This document shows, piece by piece, positions 16,378 through 26,020 of a stretch of DNA of 45,551 nt. Numbering within the stretch: position 1 is the first letter of the stretch; each line of letters starts with the position of its first letter. This DNA comes from Croceivirga sp. Its GTDB lineage: Bacteria; Bacteroidota; Bacteroidia; Flavobacteriales; Flavobacteriaceae. The notes under the pieces are model-generated. The model saw only the letters and a list, made by a program, of their open reading frames with translations, had not been told where the DNA came from and searched no databases. The DNA lies in the NCBI GenBank assembly GCA_028284285.1, contig JANQSA010000028.1, forward strand, positions 1-45,551, in the 5' to 3' direction. The position numbers and the translations under genes are program-made.

Positions 16378-17244
16378 TTATGCCTTACGCGCAGCCACAA
16401 TCGGATTCCCTTCGTGTTTGGATTCCATTTTCTCTTGCCAATTGTCCAAAAGCTTTTGGCAAACTTTAGTGAATTTGAATTTCATAATAGGATGAAGAAA
16501 AAGGGTTTGATAGCTTTTCTTGTATTCAAACTCAAACTCCATGACTACTTCCGTTTCATCGGCATTTATGTAATTCGTGCTCCAGGTACCTTTTAGAAAT
16601 TTAAGTGGATAGGGGTAGTCCGGTGCGTTAGTACCTACCTCAAAACTGTACGCATTGCCCTCATCCCATAAGGTGCAGGTCTCCTTCCAGCTGTCTTTTC
16701 CATGGGAACACCTCCTTACAAGTCCCTGCCCCTGGCCGGAAATAATCTGAGTGCCGTCTATGTTAGGTGCTACTTCGTGATACCGGGAGACATCGGACAT
16801 TACCTCCCACGCTCGTTTTTTAGTAGCGAAAACCCTTCTTTTAAAGGTGAAAATCTTCCTCGCTGAGCCTAATTTACTATCTAAAAGGGACAGGCCATAA
16901 CTTTGAAACCAAATAAATACGAGGACAGGAAGGGCATAAAGGGCGATGATCCAATAGGCAGCCGCCGTCAAGTCAAAAGGTTGCCATACTACCAGGATAA
17001 TAGTGCCTATTACCCAAAGCGTGTCTTGCAGGATAATCCAAAGGCTCGCCAACGCCCGCTGCATTTTCACTTCCGCCAGTACGGTAAGACCAAACACCGT
17101 TACTACGATTCCCGTAATCATCAATGGACTTGAATCAGCCAGGCCAAATATTTGAGCCAATTGCTCACGCATAAAGACCATAACCAGGCCTGAAGTAAAT
17201 GCCAATACCCCGTTAGGCAACAATGCGTTTTGTAAAGTATTCAT
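16378..17244 (-). CDS. Membrane protein with C-terminal SRPBCC domain
   Basis: 288 residues from the ATG at 17244 (the frame is open to 17328 but the extension is not leader-like). Residues about 8-125 hold four membrane segments (GVLAFTSGLVMVFM, MITGIVVTVFGLTVLA, LWIILQDTLWVIGTIILVV, WIIALYALPVLVFIWF). Residues about 145-275 are a cytoplasmic SRPBCC domain with RAWEVMSDVSRYHEVAPNI and GQGLVRRC. SRPBCC domains bind hydrophobic ligands; joining one to a four-helix membrane module is unusual. It is divergent from an AraC regulator. Confidence 0.72.
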   Translation of the reverse strand: MNTLQNALLPNGVLAFTSGLVMVFMREQLAQIFGLADSSPLMITGIVVTVFGLTVLAEVKMQRALASLWIILQDTLWVIGTIILVVWQPFDLTAAAYWIIALYALPVLVFIWFQSYGLSLLDSKLGSARKIFTFKRRVFATKKRAWEVMSDVSRYHEVAPNIDGTQIISGQGQGLVRRCSHGKDSWKETCTLWDEGNAYSFEVGTNAPDYPYPLKFLKGTWSTNYINADETEVVMEFEFEYKKSYQTLFLHPIMKFKFTKVCQKLLDNWQEKMESKHEGNPIVAARKA

Positions 17245-17260
17245 ATTGTATTGTTTTCCC

Positions 17261-17268
17261 CAAAGATA
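17261..17268 (-). promoter_or_regulatory. Candidate -7 box of the membrane-SRPBCC gene
   Basis: On the minus strand TATCTTTG (17268 to 17261) matches TAnnTTTG exactly, 16 bases before the ATG at 17244. Just upstream TATTG-GG-CAATA (17267-17278) is an inverted repeat with 5-base arms that may be an operator for the divergent AraC protein. Confidence 0.42.
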
Positions 17269-17366
17269 TTGGGCAATAAAGCGGGCATAGTTACTAGTTG
17301 ACGCCAATGAATTTATATTTTGCGACAAGACAAACTACCCTTCAACTTTTTGTTTGACATTTGACT

Positions 17367-18383
17367 ATGAAAGAAAAGGTAATTACCACTGGGATTGTGC
17401 TCAATCTGGTGCATTATGCCCACCAACGCCAAATCCCTCTTGGGCCCTTTGATCTGGGGGTTTTACTAAGGGAAAAGGATATCAATAACATGATTCCTTT
17501 TTCGCAATATGCCCATCTTTTGGAATATGTATTGGAGAAAACCGGGGACGAAAAACTAGGAATACATATGGGAAGGCAATACAATTTAACGGCTTTGGGA
17601 ATCGTGGGCCAACTCATTCAAACCGCTGAGACCCTAAACGAAGCCCTATTGAAAGCCTGTGAAATGTACAACCTGATCAATAATGTGATCCACCTAAAAA
17701 TGAATAAAGATGTGGATAGTTTTCGACTGGAATTTCAAATAGACCAGGAGATTGCCGAAAGCTTTCCGGAAGCGGTTCGTCATTTTTTAATGGCCTCCAT
17801 GATTTACGCTCATATGGAAATATCCTATTTGACCTTGAACGAGGTAACCCCGATCTCCGTAGGTCTTAGCCAATGGAAGAATACTTCCGAAGCATTAACC
17901 GAAATATTCAATACAAGGGGAATTGAGCCAGATGGCGACAATTACTTGCACTATGATAGCAGGGTTTTAAAAAAACGCATTGTTTGGTCGGATTATGATC
18001 TGTACCTGCAGTTGGAAAAGGTGGCTAACGCGCGATTATCTCACAAAAGTGAATTGGCTACCCGACTTCCCCATCATGTAAAAGAAGTCATTTTAAGTCT
18101 GTTAAATCCCCATTTCCCCTCCATAGCAGAAGTGGCAGATCAATTAAACCTATCGGTACGGAATTTGCAACGAAAACTTAAGTTGGAAAACACAAGTTAT
18201 CAGGAAATTAAGGCCGAAGTCAAGAAAGCGCTGGCCAAAGACTACCTGTCCCGGGGCCTGAGCGTCAAAGAGACCTGTTTTTTGATGGGCTATTCGGATC
18301 CAAGCGCCTTCATTAATGCCTTCAACCGATGGTATGGTATGCCTCCAAACCGATTTAAAGAAGAGAAGATCAGTAGAAACTAG
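17367..18383 (+). CDS. AraC-family regulator with PF12625-type N-terminal domain
   Basis: 338 residues from the ATG at 17367. The N-terminal 200 residues (GVLLREKDINNMIPFSQY, GDEKLGIHMGRQYN, LGIVGQLIQTAETLNEAL) match the ligand-binding domain of OruR/ArgR-type AraC proteins. The C-terminal helix-turn-helix has LNLSVRNLQRKLK and LMGYSDPSAFINAFNRWYG, with the usual final PxRF. It is divergent from the membrane-SRPBCC gene and is its probable regulator; the ligand may be a fatty-acid-like or aromatic compound, which is inference from the family. Confidence 0.88.
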   Translation: MKEKVITTGIVLNLVHYAHQRQIPLGPFDLGVLLREKDINNMIPFSQYAHLLEYVLEKTGDEKLGIHMGRQYNLTALGIVGQLIQTAETLNEALLKACEMYNLINNVIHLKMNKDVDSFRLEFQIDQEIAESFPEAVRHFLMASMIYAHMEISYLTLNEVTPISVGLSQWKNTSEALTEIFNTRGIEPDGDNYLHYDSRVLKKRIVWSDYDLYLQLEKVANARLSHKSELATRLPHHVKEVILSLLNPHFPSIAEVADQLNLSVRNLQRKLKLENTSYQEIKAEVKKALAKDYLSRGLSVKETCFLMGYSDPSAFINAFNRWYGMPPNRFKEEKISRN

Positions 18384-18543
18384 GAAAGATTTGCGCAACC
18401 CGTACTACATTCCTAGCCCTATCGCGCTTTGGTACTTTCTTTTGCTCCCGGGCTTAAAACCGCTTATCCAAAGGGAAATCAACACCACACCCTGAGGTAT
18501 CACAACCTCATGTACTGTCAATTCTAACTATTTTTTATTTACT

Positions 18544-18576
18544 TATTGTATTATATACACTAAGTAGTTATATTTG
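18544..18576 (+). promoter_or_regulatory. Promoter and candidate operator of the cello-oligosaccharide locus
   Basis: TATTG (18544-18548) and TATATTTG (18569-18576, exact TAnnTTTG) are 20 bases apart. Within this spacer the inverted repeat TGTAT-N3-ATACA (18547-18559) is placed for repression. The gap from 18384 is otherwise non-coding, apart from a weak hairpin (TGAGGT/ACCTCA, 18493-18510). Confidence 0.5.
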
Positions 18577-18604
18577 TCAAATACCACCACAATAAATATT
18601 GACT

Positions 18605-19351
18605 ATGTTGGAAGCAGTATCACAATTAAATACTTATATATCTGTAGATTGTGTGGTATTTGGTTATGATGCTGAAAAACTAAATGTATTACTTGTAGAA
18701 AGAACACTAAGTGATGATGAACCAATGCCAGATTTCCAACCGGATTGGACCTTGACCGGAAATCATGTGTATGAAGGAGAGACCATAAAGGAAGCAGCCA
18801 CCAGGGTTGTTTTTAATCTTACCGGCATATCTGATCTCTATCTGGAGCAGTTCAAAACCTTTGCAGATCCCGGACGGCTACTAAAGCCAAAGGATCAAAA
18901 ATGGCTCAGGAGCATCGGAAAGAATCCGGAGGAACGGGTGGTCTCTATCGGCTACTTCGCTTTGTTGGCCACACAGGATGTCTCCCTGAAATGGATGGGA
19001 AGAAGGGTGAAGTGGACCCCTGTGAAAAAAGTGGGCCAACTGGGTTTTGATCATAATGAAATATTAGAGCAGGCCATGGACGCCCTGCGTAACAAAATGA
19101 AGCATGAGCCCATTGGTTTCGGATTGTTACCGGAGAAATTTACCCTCACCCAACTGCAAACCGTGTATGAACAGATCTTTGATACGCGTTTTGACAAACG
19201 GAATTTTAGAAAGAAGGTAAACCGCATGAAATATGTGATCCCTCTAAACGAAAAACAAAAGGGGGTGCCGCATAAACCTGCCCAACTCTACATGTTCAGC
19301 AGGGAAGTATTTGAAAAAACAAAAAAGGAGTTGTTCGATTTTGTGATCTAA
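18605..19351 (+). CDS. NrtR/AraR-type Nudix-like sugar-responsive regulator
   Basis: 248 residues from the ATG at 18605. The N-terminal part is a Nudix fold (SVDCVVFGYDAEKLNVLLVE) and the C-terminal part a winged helix (FTLTQLQTVYEQIFDTRFDK, NFRKKVNRM). In the Nudix box, GNHVYEGETIKEAATRVVFN keeps the spacing but the catalytic RExxEE reads RVVFNL, so hydrolysis should be lost. That is known for Bacteroidota regulators that use the fold to sense sugar ligands (AraR of Bacteroides). It heads the run of GPH transporter, GH94 and GH9, so it most likely senses a cello-oligosaccharide or glucose derivative. Confidence 0.87.
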   Translation: MLEAVSQLNTYISVDCVVFGYDAEKLNVLLVERTLSDDEPMPDFQPDWTLTGNHVYEGETIKEAATRVVFNLTGISDLYLEQFKTFADPGRLLKPKDQKWLRSIGKNPEERVVSIGYFALLATQDVSLKWMGRRVKWTPVKKVGQLGFDHNEILEQAMDALRNKMKHEPIGFGLLPEKFTLTQLQTVYEQIFDTRFDKRNFRKKVNRMKYVIPLNEKQKGVPHKPAQLYMFSREVFEKTKKELFDFVI

Positions 19352-19368
19352 CCCAACCAACCTGAACT

Positions 19369-20982
19369 ATGGAATCTTCAAAAAAACACAAACTGTCATT
19401 TCTCGAAAAAGCCGGTTATGCCCTGGGGGACGGAGCGGCCAACATCGCCTGGAGGGGTGTGGCTACCTTCCTCTTCATTTTCTACACCGATGTGTATGGG
19501 CTAAGCCCGGCATCCGTTGGATTGTTATTGCTGATCGCCAGGTCCAGCGATGGTATCAGCGATGTCCTGATGGGAATTGTAGGGGACAGAACAAACACCA
19601 AATACGGGAAATTCAGGCCCTGGATCCTGTGGACGGCCCTCCCCCTAGCCGCCACACTGTCCCTGTTGTTTACTACTCCTGATCTGGGCCCTACCGGTAA
19701 AATTGTGTATGCCTACAGCACCTACATCATTTTCACCCTCTTGTATACGGCCAACAACGTGCCTTATGGCGCATTAATGGGAGTGATCACGGGGGACGAT
19801 AAGGAGCGTACCGTCCTTGGCTCCTATCGTATGGTGGGCGCTTTTGCAGGGGGTATGCTCGTGCAGGGCGCCTTACTGTTTCTCGTAGCCTTTTATGGCA
19901 ATGTTGATCCCACCGTGACAGTTTCGCCCGTAAATGAAAGTACCTACAATGTAGTGGTTAGTGCACCCAGGGATGTAGCCAATGCGTATATCAAAACTGA
20001 AAACGGGATAGCCACCTTTACGCAGGCAAATGGCGAAGCACAAGCCCGGGAAGCTACGCATAGTATTAGCTTCTCTATGGAAGCAGATCGGGAATATGCT
20101 TTTCTTGTTAGCGGGGAACCCGGTATCACATCAACGGATATCTCCATCATAGATCAGAAGAAAGGATATAGCAATGCCATTTATCTTATGTCCGTATTTC
20201 TGGCCTTGTTCCTAATCCTGACCTTTCTCAGTACCCGCGAAAGGGTAAAACCCCCAAAGGAACAAAAGTCTAACTTAAAAAGGGACTTTTATGACCTGGT
20301 CCGTAACAGGCCCTGGCTGGTACTCCTGTTTATCGGGCTGTTGTTTAATGTATATAACTCTATAAAACAAGGCATTACCGTTATTTACTTTACGCATTAT
20401 TTACAGGATCAATTATTGTCTGCTTCCTATCTGGTAGCGCTTATGGTAGCTTCCATACTCGGGGCCATGGCTACGGGCTGGTTGGGACGAAAACTGGGTA
20501 AAAAGGAATTATTTATTTATGCCTTACTTTTTTCCGGTGCCGTTAATACTTTGCTCCTCTTTTGCGGACCGGACAACGTTTTTTGGATATTCACCATAGG
20601 TACGGTCTCTGAATTTGCGGCCGCGGTCTTCCCCACCCTATTCTTTGCCATGCTGGGTGATGCGGCAGATTATTCAGAATTTAAAAATGGCCGGAGAGCA
20701 ACAGGTCTGGTATACTCTGCAGGTTCTTTTGCCACCAAATTTGGCGGCGGTTTGGCCGGAGTGGTCATAGGCGTCATCCTGGCTGCCTATCATTATGACG
20801 GTCTGGATCAGGTAGCGATCCGGGGGGCTATTCCCGGGATTATTATGTTGATGAGTTGGGTGCCCGCTATCGTAGCCGGAATTGCCGCCATTGTCATGGT
20901 GCTCTATCCGCTTAATCAAAGTAAAATGGATGAGATCACCATAGCACTGAACCAACGGCGGCAGAAGGAATTGGCCGTCTAA
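19369..20982 (+). CDS. GPH-family (MFS) sugar:cation symporter
   Basis: 537 residues starting 17 bases after the regulator. The opening EKAGYALGDGAANIAWRG and DRTNTKYGKFRPWILW are hallmarks of glycoside-pentoside-hexuronide symporters (MelB/XynB type). Usual length is about 450-480; the excess is an extracytoplasmic-looking insert at about 185-265 between membrane segments, rich in Thr, Ser and Glu and without hydrophobic stretches. Given the cellobiose phosphorylase next door, the cargo is probably cellobiose or a short cello-oligosaccharide. Confidence 0.88.
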   Translation: MESSKKHKLSFLEKAGYALGDGAANIAWRGVATFLFIFYTDVYGLSPASVGLLLLIARSSDGISDVLMGIVGDRTNTKYGKFRPWILWTALPLAATLSLLFTTPDLGPTGKIVYAYSTYIIFTLLYTANNVPYGALMGVITGDDKERTVLGSYRMVGAFAGGMLVQGALLFLVAFYGNVDPTVTVSPVNESTYNVVVSAPRDVANAYIKTENGIATFTQANGEAQAREATHSISFSMEADREYAFLVSGEPGITSTDISIIDQKKGYSNAIYLMSVFLALFLILTFLSTRERVKPPKEQKSNLKRDFYDLVRNRPWLVLLFIGLLFNVYNSIKQGITVIYFTHYLQDQLLSASYLVALMVASILGAMATGWLGRKLGKKELFIYALLFSGAVNTLLLFCGPDNVFWIFTIGTVSEFAAAVFPTLFFAMLGDAADYSEFKNGRRATGLVYSAGSFATKFGGGLAGVVIGVILAAYHYDGLDQVAIRGAIPGIIMLMSWVPAIVAGIAAIVMVLYPLNQSKMDEITIALNQRRQKELAV

Positions 20983-21030
20983 TACGGTATTGAAACCCCA
21001 AAATAAAGTTTAGAACCTATAGCAAACGAT

Positions 21031-23469
21031 ATGAAATTTGGATATTTTGACGACGATAACCGGGAATACGTAATCACCAATCCCTTAACCCCATGGCCCT
21101 GGATCAATTATTTGGGGAATACAGACTTTTTCTCGCTTATTTCAAATACCGCAGGCGGATATTCCTTTTATAAGGATGCTAAATTCCGAAGGTTAACACG
21201 GTACCGCTACAATAACGTCCCCATGGATTCGGGAGGCCGGTATTTCTACATCAAGGACGGGGATACGTTTTGGTCACCGGGCTGGAAACCTTGTAAGACT
21301 GCGCTCGATGCCTACGAATGCAGACATGGGATGAACTATACCCGGATACGGGGTGAAAAAGACGGCATTTCGGCGGAAGCCTTATTTTTTGTTCCCCTTA
21401 ACACCCATGTGGAAGTCCAGAAGTTAACGCTGACCAATACCACAAAATCACCCAAAAGCCTGAAACTGTTTTCCTTTACGGAATGGGCGCTTTGGAATGC
21501 CGTTTCGGACATGGAAAACTTCCAGCGTAATTTTTCTACCGGCGAGGTGGAAATTGAGGGTTCCACCTTGTATCACAAAACGGAATACCGGGAACGTCGG
21601 AATCACTATGCGTTTTATTCGGTCAACACCCCTATTGATGGTTATGACACCGACCGTGAATCATTTATGGGTCTCTATAACGGTTTTCATGAGCCCCAGG
21701 CGGTTATCGATGGCCAACCAGGAATGAGTGAAGCTCATGGCTGGTCGCCCATTGCCTCCCACTATATTGAACTGGAGCTTCAACCCGAAGCGTCCAGGGA
21801 CCTGGTGTTTGTACTGGGATACGTGGAAAACGAAGAAGAGGAAAAGTGGGCATCAAAAGGCATCATCAATAAAAAGAAAGCCCATCTCCTCATTGAAAAA
21901 TTCAATACTGCTGAGAAAGTGGACGCCGCGCTGGCGGAACTCAAAACCTACTGGGATGAACTGCTCAGTGTGTATACCGTAACTACGGGAGACGAGAAAC
22001 TGGATCGCATGGTAAATATCTGGAATCAGTACCAATGTATGATCACTTTCTGTTTCTCCAGATCGGCTTCTTTCTTTGAAAGCGGTATTGGCCGTGGTAT
22101 GGGATTCCGTGATTCCAATCAGGATCTGATCGGTTTTGTACACCAAATACCGGAACGGGCCAGGGAGCGGATCATTGATATTGCGTCTACGCAATTTCCC
22201 GACGGTAGTTGCTATCATCAATACCAACCCCTTACCAAGAAAGGGAATAACGATATCGGGAGTGGGTTTAACGATGACCCTTTATGGTTGATTTTAGGAA
22301 CCACGGCATACATTAAAGAGACCGGGGATTGGGCTATCCTGGATGAACAGGTGCCGTATGATAATGACCAAAGTCTGGCGCAACCCCTGTTTCATCATCT
22401 GACCGTTTCTTTTGATCATGTGGTGAACAATTTAGGGCCACACGGACTGCCGTTGATCGGCAGGGCGGACTGGAACGACTGTCTTAACCTGAATTGTTTC
22501 TCCAATGATCCTAATGAGTCCTTCCAAACCACAGAAAACCAGACAGCAGGTAGCAAGGCAGAGTCGCTGATGATCGCCGGGCTCTTTGTCGTCTATGGCC
22601 GGGAATATGTTGAGTTATGCCAGGTTTTAAAGAGGACCCGGGAAGCGGAAAGAGCCCAACAGCATGTAGATCAAATGGTTGAGGCCATAAGAGCACATGG
22701 TTGGGATGGCGAGTGGTTTTTAAGAGCCTATGATTTCTACGGCAATAAGATCGGCAGTCAGGAAAACGAAGAAGGACAAATCTTTATAGAGTCAAATGGC
22801 TGGTGCAGCATGGCAGGTATTGGCCTTAAAGAAGGTCTGGTGGAAAAAGCCCTCAACTCGGTAAGGGAAAAATTGGATTGCGAATACGGTATAGTGCTGA
22901 ACCATCCGGCCTATACGAAGTATTATATTGAATATGGTGAGATTTCCACCTACCCTGAGGGGTATAAGGAAAATGCCGGGATATTCTGCCACAACAATCC
23001 CTGGATTATCATTGGGGAGACCGTTTTAGGTCGTGGGGACCAGGCCTGGGAATATTTCAAAAAAATATGCCCCGCTTATCTGGAAGAGATCAGCGAACTA
23101 CATAAAACCGAGCCCTATGTGTATTCGCAAATGATAGCCGGGAAAGACGCCTTCAAACCCGGCGAAGCCAAGAATTCATGGTTAACGGGTACCGCAGCCT
23201 GGAACTTCTATACCATAAGTCAGTATATTCTCGGCATTCGTCCTACCTATGAAGGACTGGAAATTGATCCCTGTATTCCGGGGGATTGGACATCCTTTGA
23301 GGTTACTCGAAAATTCCGTGGTGCTACCTTTGCTATTACCGTGAAAAATCCGAATCATGTGAATAAAGGGGTTAAAACGCTATACATTGACGGAAAAGAG
23401 CATATGGGAAAGAATATACTCCCTGTTCTCCCCCGTGGCCATTACAAAGTAGAAGTTGAACTAGGATAA
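21031..23469 (+). CDS. GH94 cellobiose phosphorylase
   Basis: 812 residues, the length of known cellobiose phosphorylases (cellobiose + phosphate to glucose 1-phosphate + glucose, EC 2.4.1.20). Motifs: [15 protein letters not shown] at the start, [16 protein letters not shown] (about 350-365), [20 protein letters not shown], and the active-site stretch [11 protein letters not shown] (D480 and D483; one is the general acid). [22 protein letters not shown] ends the catalytic barrel. No signal peptide, so cytoplasmic. It lies 48 bases after the symporter and 10 bases before GH9. Cellodextrin or chitobiose phosphorylase are the alternatives; the local motifs favour cellobiose. Confidence 0.9.
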   Translation: MKFGYFDDDNREYVITNPLTPWPWINYLGNTDFFSLISNTAGGYSFYKDAKFRRLTRYRYNNVPMDSGGRYFYIKDGDTFWSPGWKPCKTALDAYECRHGMNYTRIRGEKDGISAEALFFVPLNTHVEVQKLTLTNTTKSPKSLKLFSFTEWALWNAVSDMENFQRNFSTGEVEIEGSTLYHKTEYRERRNHYAFYSVNTPIDGYDTDRESFMGLYNGFHEPQAVIDGQPGMSEAHGWSPIASHYIELELQPEASRDLVFVLGYVENEEEEKWASKGIINKKKAHLLIEKFNTAEKVDAALAELKTYWDELLSVYTVTTGDEKLDRMVNIWNQYQCMITFCFSRSASFFESGIGRGMGFRDSNQDLIGFVHQIPERARERIIDIASTQFPDGSCYHQYQPLTKKGNNDIGSGFNDDPLWLILGTTAYIKETGDWAILDEQVPYDNDQSLAQPLFHHLTVSFDHVVNNLGPHGLPLIGRADWNDCLNLNCFSNDPNESFQTTENQTAGSKAESLMIAGLFVVYGREYVELCQVLKRTREAERAQQHVDQMVEAIRAHGWDGEWFLRAYDFYGNKIGSQENEEGQIFIESNGWCSMAGIGLKEGLVEKALNSVREKLDCEYGIVLNHPAYTKYYIEYGEISTYPEGYKENAGIFCHNNPWIIIGETVLGRGDQAWEYFKKICPAYLEEISELHKTEPYVYSQMIAGKDAFKPGEAKNSWLTGTAAWNFYTISQYILGIRPTYEGLEIDPCIPGDWTSFEVTRKFRGATFAITVKNPNHVNKGVKTLYIDGKEHMGKNILPVLPRGHYKVEVELG

Positions 23470-23479
23470 AAAATTGAAC

Positions 23480-25192
23480 ATGAGAGACGTAAGAGTAACC
23501 CTTTGGTTGTTGTCAGTAGTTTTGGTATTCAGTGCCGGATGCTCAAGCGGCACCTCAGAAAAAAGATCCACGACTACGGAGGATATTCTTATCAACCAGA
23601 TCGGATATCCGGTTGATGCCCATAAAAAGGCCCTGATACGGTGGCCTGCAGCTACTTTTAAAATAATAGACCTCAAGGGAAAAACTGTTTTTAAAGGCAA
23701 CACCCCGCCACCAAAGTATTGGCATCTTTCCGGTGATTCGGTCCGGGTGGCCGATTTCACCGATCTCTCAAAACCCGGAGAGTACCAGCTGTGTGTCAAT
23801 GATACGCTCTGCTCCCATCCCTTTAAAATAGGAACCGGATTATATGCCGAACTGGCCGATGCAGCCTTAAAATCATATTACTATGCACGATGCGGTGTAG
23901 CTATTGATAGCGCATTTGGAGGACGGTGGCAAAGACCTGCAGGACATCCGGATACGCTGGTTATGGTCCATAAATCGGCATCGGATCCATCCCGACCCAC
24001 CGGTAGTACCCTCTCTTCACCGGGAGGTTGGTACGATGCGGGGGATTACGGCAAGTACATTGTAAACAGCAGTATCTCCACATGGACATTGCTCCAGAGT
24101 CTTAGATTGAATTTAGAGTATCATAAAAGCCAGAACCTCAACATCCCGGAATCGTCCAATGCGGTACCGGATATCCTTGACGAAACCCTGGTAAATCTCT
24201 CCTGGATGATGACCATGCAGGACCCGGGGGATGGTGGAATATACCATAAACTCACTACCAAAAATTTTGATGATTTCATCATGCCGCACAAAACCAACAA
24301 GCAACGGTATGTGGTACAAAAAAGTACTTCTGCTGCCCTGGATTACGCGGCTACCCTGGCCACCGCCTCGCGCATCGTTCGTGAATATCAGTTCACTGAG
24401 CTTGCCGATAAAATGGAGCAAAGTGCCACCAGGGCCTGGGATTGGGCGGTTCAACATCCAAATGCATTTTATGAGCAGCATGAAGATATTTCAACAGGGG
24501 CCTACCCGGATACCACCTATGTAGACGAGCGTTTTTGGGCGGCATCAGAGCTATACCTCCTTACGGGCAAGGGCAAATACAAAGAAGCGATGCTGGCAGA
24601 TTATCAAAAGCCTACTACCCCCAAATGGGATGTGGTCCATCCTCTGGGAGTAATCTCCGTATTGACATCGGATAAACGCCCGGAATTCGAACAAATGGAG
24701 AACGACTTCATTTCTTACGCGGATACCATGCTGGAAAAAGAGCAAGCCTCCCCCTATTTGATCAGCATGGATGCCTACGCCTGGGGTAGTAATTCTGATG
24801 TGGCAAACGACGGAATGCTCAAGTTAGTGGCCTATGCCCTAACGGGTAATGAAAAGTATGCGGTATCCGCACAAAACGACCTGGACTACCTCCTGGGAAG
24901 AAACACGACCGGATATTCCTTTATAACCGGATTCGGCACTAAAACGCCACAGTATCCACATAACAGGATCATATCCGCTGATGGCATAAAAGAACCCATC
25001 CCGGGTTATATCGTAGGGGGACCCAATACTATTGTTTTAAATGATTGTGAGTCGGAAAACGTGATACGCAGCACCTTCCCGGCGGCCTCCTATACAGATA
25101 CGGAATGCAGTTACTCCACCAATGAAACGGCAATCAATTGGAACGCCCCTCTGGTATTTCTGGTTTCAGGAATGGATGCTTTTTTGAAGTAA
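23480..25192 (+). CDS. GH9 endoglucanase/cellulase, lipoprotein
   Basis: 570 residues from the ATG at 23480 (10 bases after GH94). A lipoprotein signal ends in FSAGC (Cys about 21), so the enzyme is anchored, probably at the outer membrane. Next come an Ig-like CelD_N domain (about 35-115, ILINQIGYPVDAHKKA) and a GH9 (alpha/alpha)6 barrel: GGWYDAGDYGKY gives the catalytic Asp pair D186 and D189, and NETAINWNAPL gives the acid Glu549. It would release cello-oligosaccharides for the symporter. No carbohydrate-binding module and no SusC/SusD pair are near. Confidence 0.92.
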   Translation: MRDVRVTLWLLSVVLVFSAGCSSGTSEKRSTTTEDILINQIGYPVDAHKKALIRWPAATFKIIDLKGKTVFKGNTPPPKYWHLSGDSVRVADFTDLSKPGEYQLCVNDTLCSHPFKIGTGLYAELADAALKSYYYARCGVAIDSAFGGRWQRPAGHPDTLVMVHKSASDPSRPTGSTLSSPGGWYDAGDYGKYIVNSSISTWTLLQSLRLNLEYHKSQNLNIPESSNAVPDILDETLVNLSWMMTMQDPGDGGIYHKLTTKNFDDFIMPHKTNKQRYVVQKSTSAALDYAATLATASRIVREYQFTELADKMEQSATRAWDWAVQHPNAFYEQHEDISTGAYPDTTYVDERFWAASELYLLTGKGKYKEAMLADYQKPTTPKWDVVHPLGVISVLTSDKRPEFEQMENDFISYADTMLEKEQASPYLISMDAYAWGSNSDVANDGMLKLVAYALTGNEKYAVSAQNDLDYLLGRNTTGYSFITGFGTKTPQYPHNRIISADGIKEPIPGYIVGGPNTIVLNDCESENVIRSTFPAASYTDTECSYSTNETAINWNAPLVFLVSGMDAFLK

Positions 25193-25236
25193 GCATTTTA
25201 CGTATTTTCTGACTCTGGTCTCATCAAAGGTGCATT

Positions 25237-25315
25237 AACAGCACTATACAAAAGACTGCGGATTGGAGATGCGGTTTCCCTTCCGGATTTGATTCCTGGA
25301 AAAGGCCCATTAAAA
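25237..25315 (+). repeat. Diverged repeat, copy A (after GH9)
   Basis: This stretch is collinear with 37417-37500 after the GH3 gene: AAYAGCACTA, AAACTGCG, CGGTTT-CCCTT and CCTGGnAAAAGGCC occur in the same order with similar spacing. Here an open frame (…LYKRLRIGDAV…IPGKGPLKE…) runs to a stop near 25347. It may be a decayed gene end or a small mobile or RNA element; I cannot name it. Confidence 0.45.
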
Positions 25316-25454
25316 GAATCCTCGCCATTACAAGCAACCCTCTAAAGGATTTACATCCTACAGGAAAAGTGGATTAGCTGTACTAAATATCGCTTTCTTG
25401 AAATGCACTTTTCATACAATAATACAATTACAATACCTAAAATGATAACATAAC

Positions 25455-25826
25455 ATGAACTCGCAACAAATCGTGAAAATCCTTGCCCTGATCCTTATGG
25501 TCCACCTTTCGCTATTCCTTCAGGGATGTTCTGATGACGATCCTGAAACCGTATGTTTTCGGGACAGTGGCAGAAATATAGTGGCAAGGGTTGATAATGC
25601 CAGTGGTACAATGGTATTGAATGAGGTATGTGGATTTGTAATAGAACCGGACGAGCGACTTGAAGGGAATGTTATAGGGATTTTAGGCACCTGTAATCTC
25701 GCTGAGGAATTTGAAATAGATGGGGCCAGGATAGTATTCAGTGGTTATATATTCGAATCATTTGAAGATGAGGATATATGCTTTGATTTTTTTGAAGTAA
25801 CCGATATCAGAATAGTAACGGAGTAA
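25455..25826 (+). CDS. Small hypothetical lipoprotein
   Basis: 123 residues. The signal peptide ends in LFLQGC (Cys about 25), followed by SDDD, the usual export-to-surface context of Bacteroidota lipoproteins. The mature part is beta-rich and acidic, with about four more Cys (VCFRDSG, EVCGFV, GTCNLAEE, DICFD), so disulfides are likely. I do not recognise a family. It stands alone between the GH9 gene and the BlaI operon, and codon use looks ordinary. Confidence 0.7.
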   Translation: MNSQQIVKILALILMVHLSLFLQGCSDDDPETVCFRDSGRNIVARVDNASGTMVLNEVCGFVIEPDERLEGNVIGILGTCNLAEEFEIDGARIVFSGYIFESFEDEDICFDFFEVTDIRIVTE

Positions 25827-25985
25827 AACTGTTTCTGAAGAACACCCCCTTTTGATAAGGAATTCCCTGGACGAATACCAGGTGATAGCGCCTGATTTCC
25901 TAAATTCAAGAAATCCCCATCATCTCCCTGGGAGACAAGAATCCTCTGGAAGATATCCTCCTAACGATACATCTGGAGATAAAAC

Positions 25986-26012
25986 TTTTGGGAACTAAAT
26001 CGGTTCCCAAAA
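25986..26012. repeat. Inverted repeat upstream of the BlaI operators
   Basis: TTTTGGGAAC (25986-25995) and GTTCCCAAAA (26003-26012) are perfect 10-base arms around a 7-base loop. It can end transcription (best on the minus strand, where T bases follow) or act as a further operator, since it lies only 8 bases before the first BlaI-type site. Confidence 0.6.
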
Positions 26013-26020
26013 ACAAAAAC

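Noticed and set aside
18493-18510. TGAGGT/ACCTCA hairpin as terminator of the AraC gene
   Set aside because: The arms are only 6 bases, and the T run begins more than 18 bases later, too far for an intrinsic terminator.
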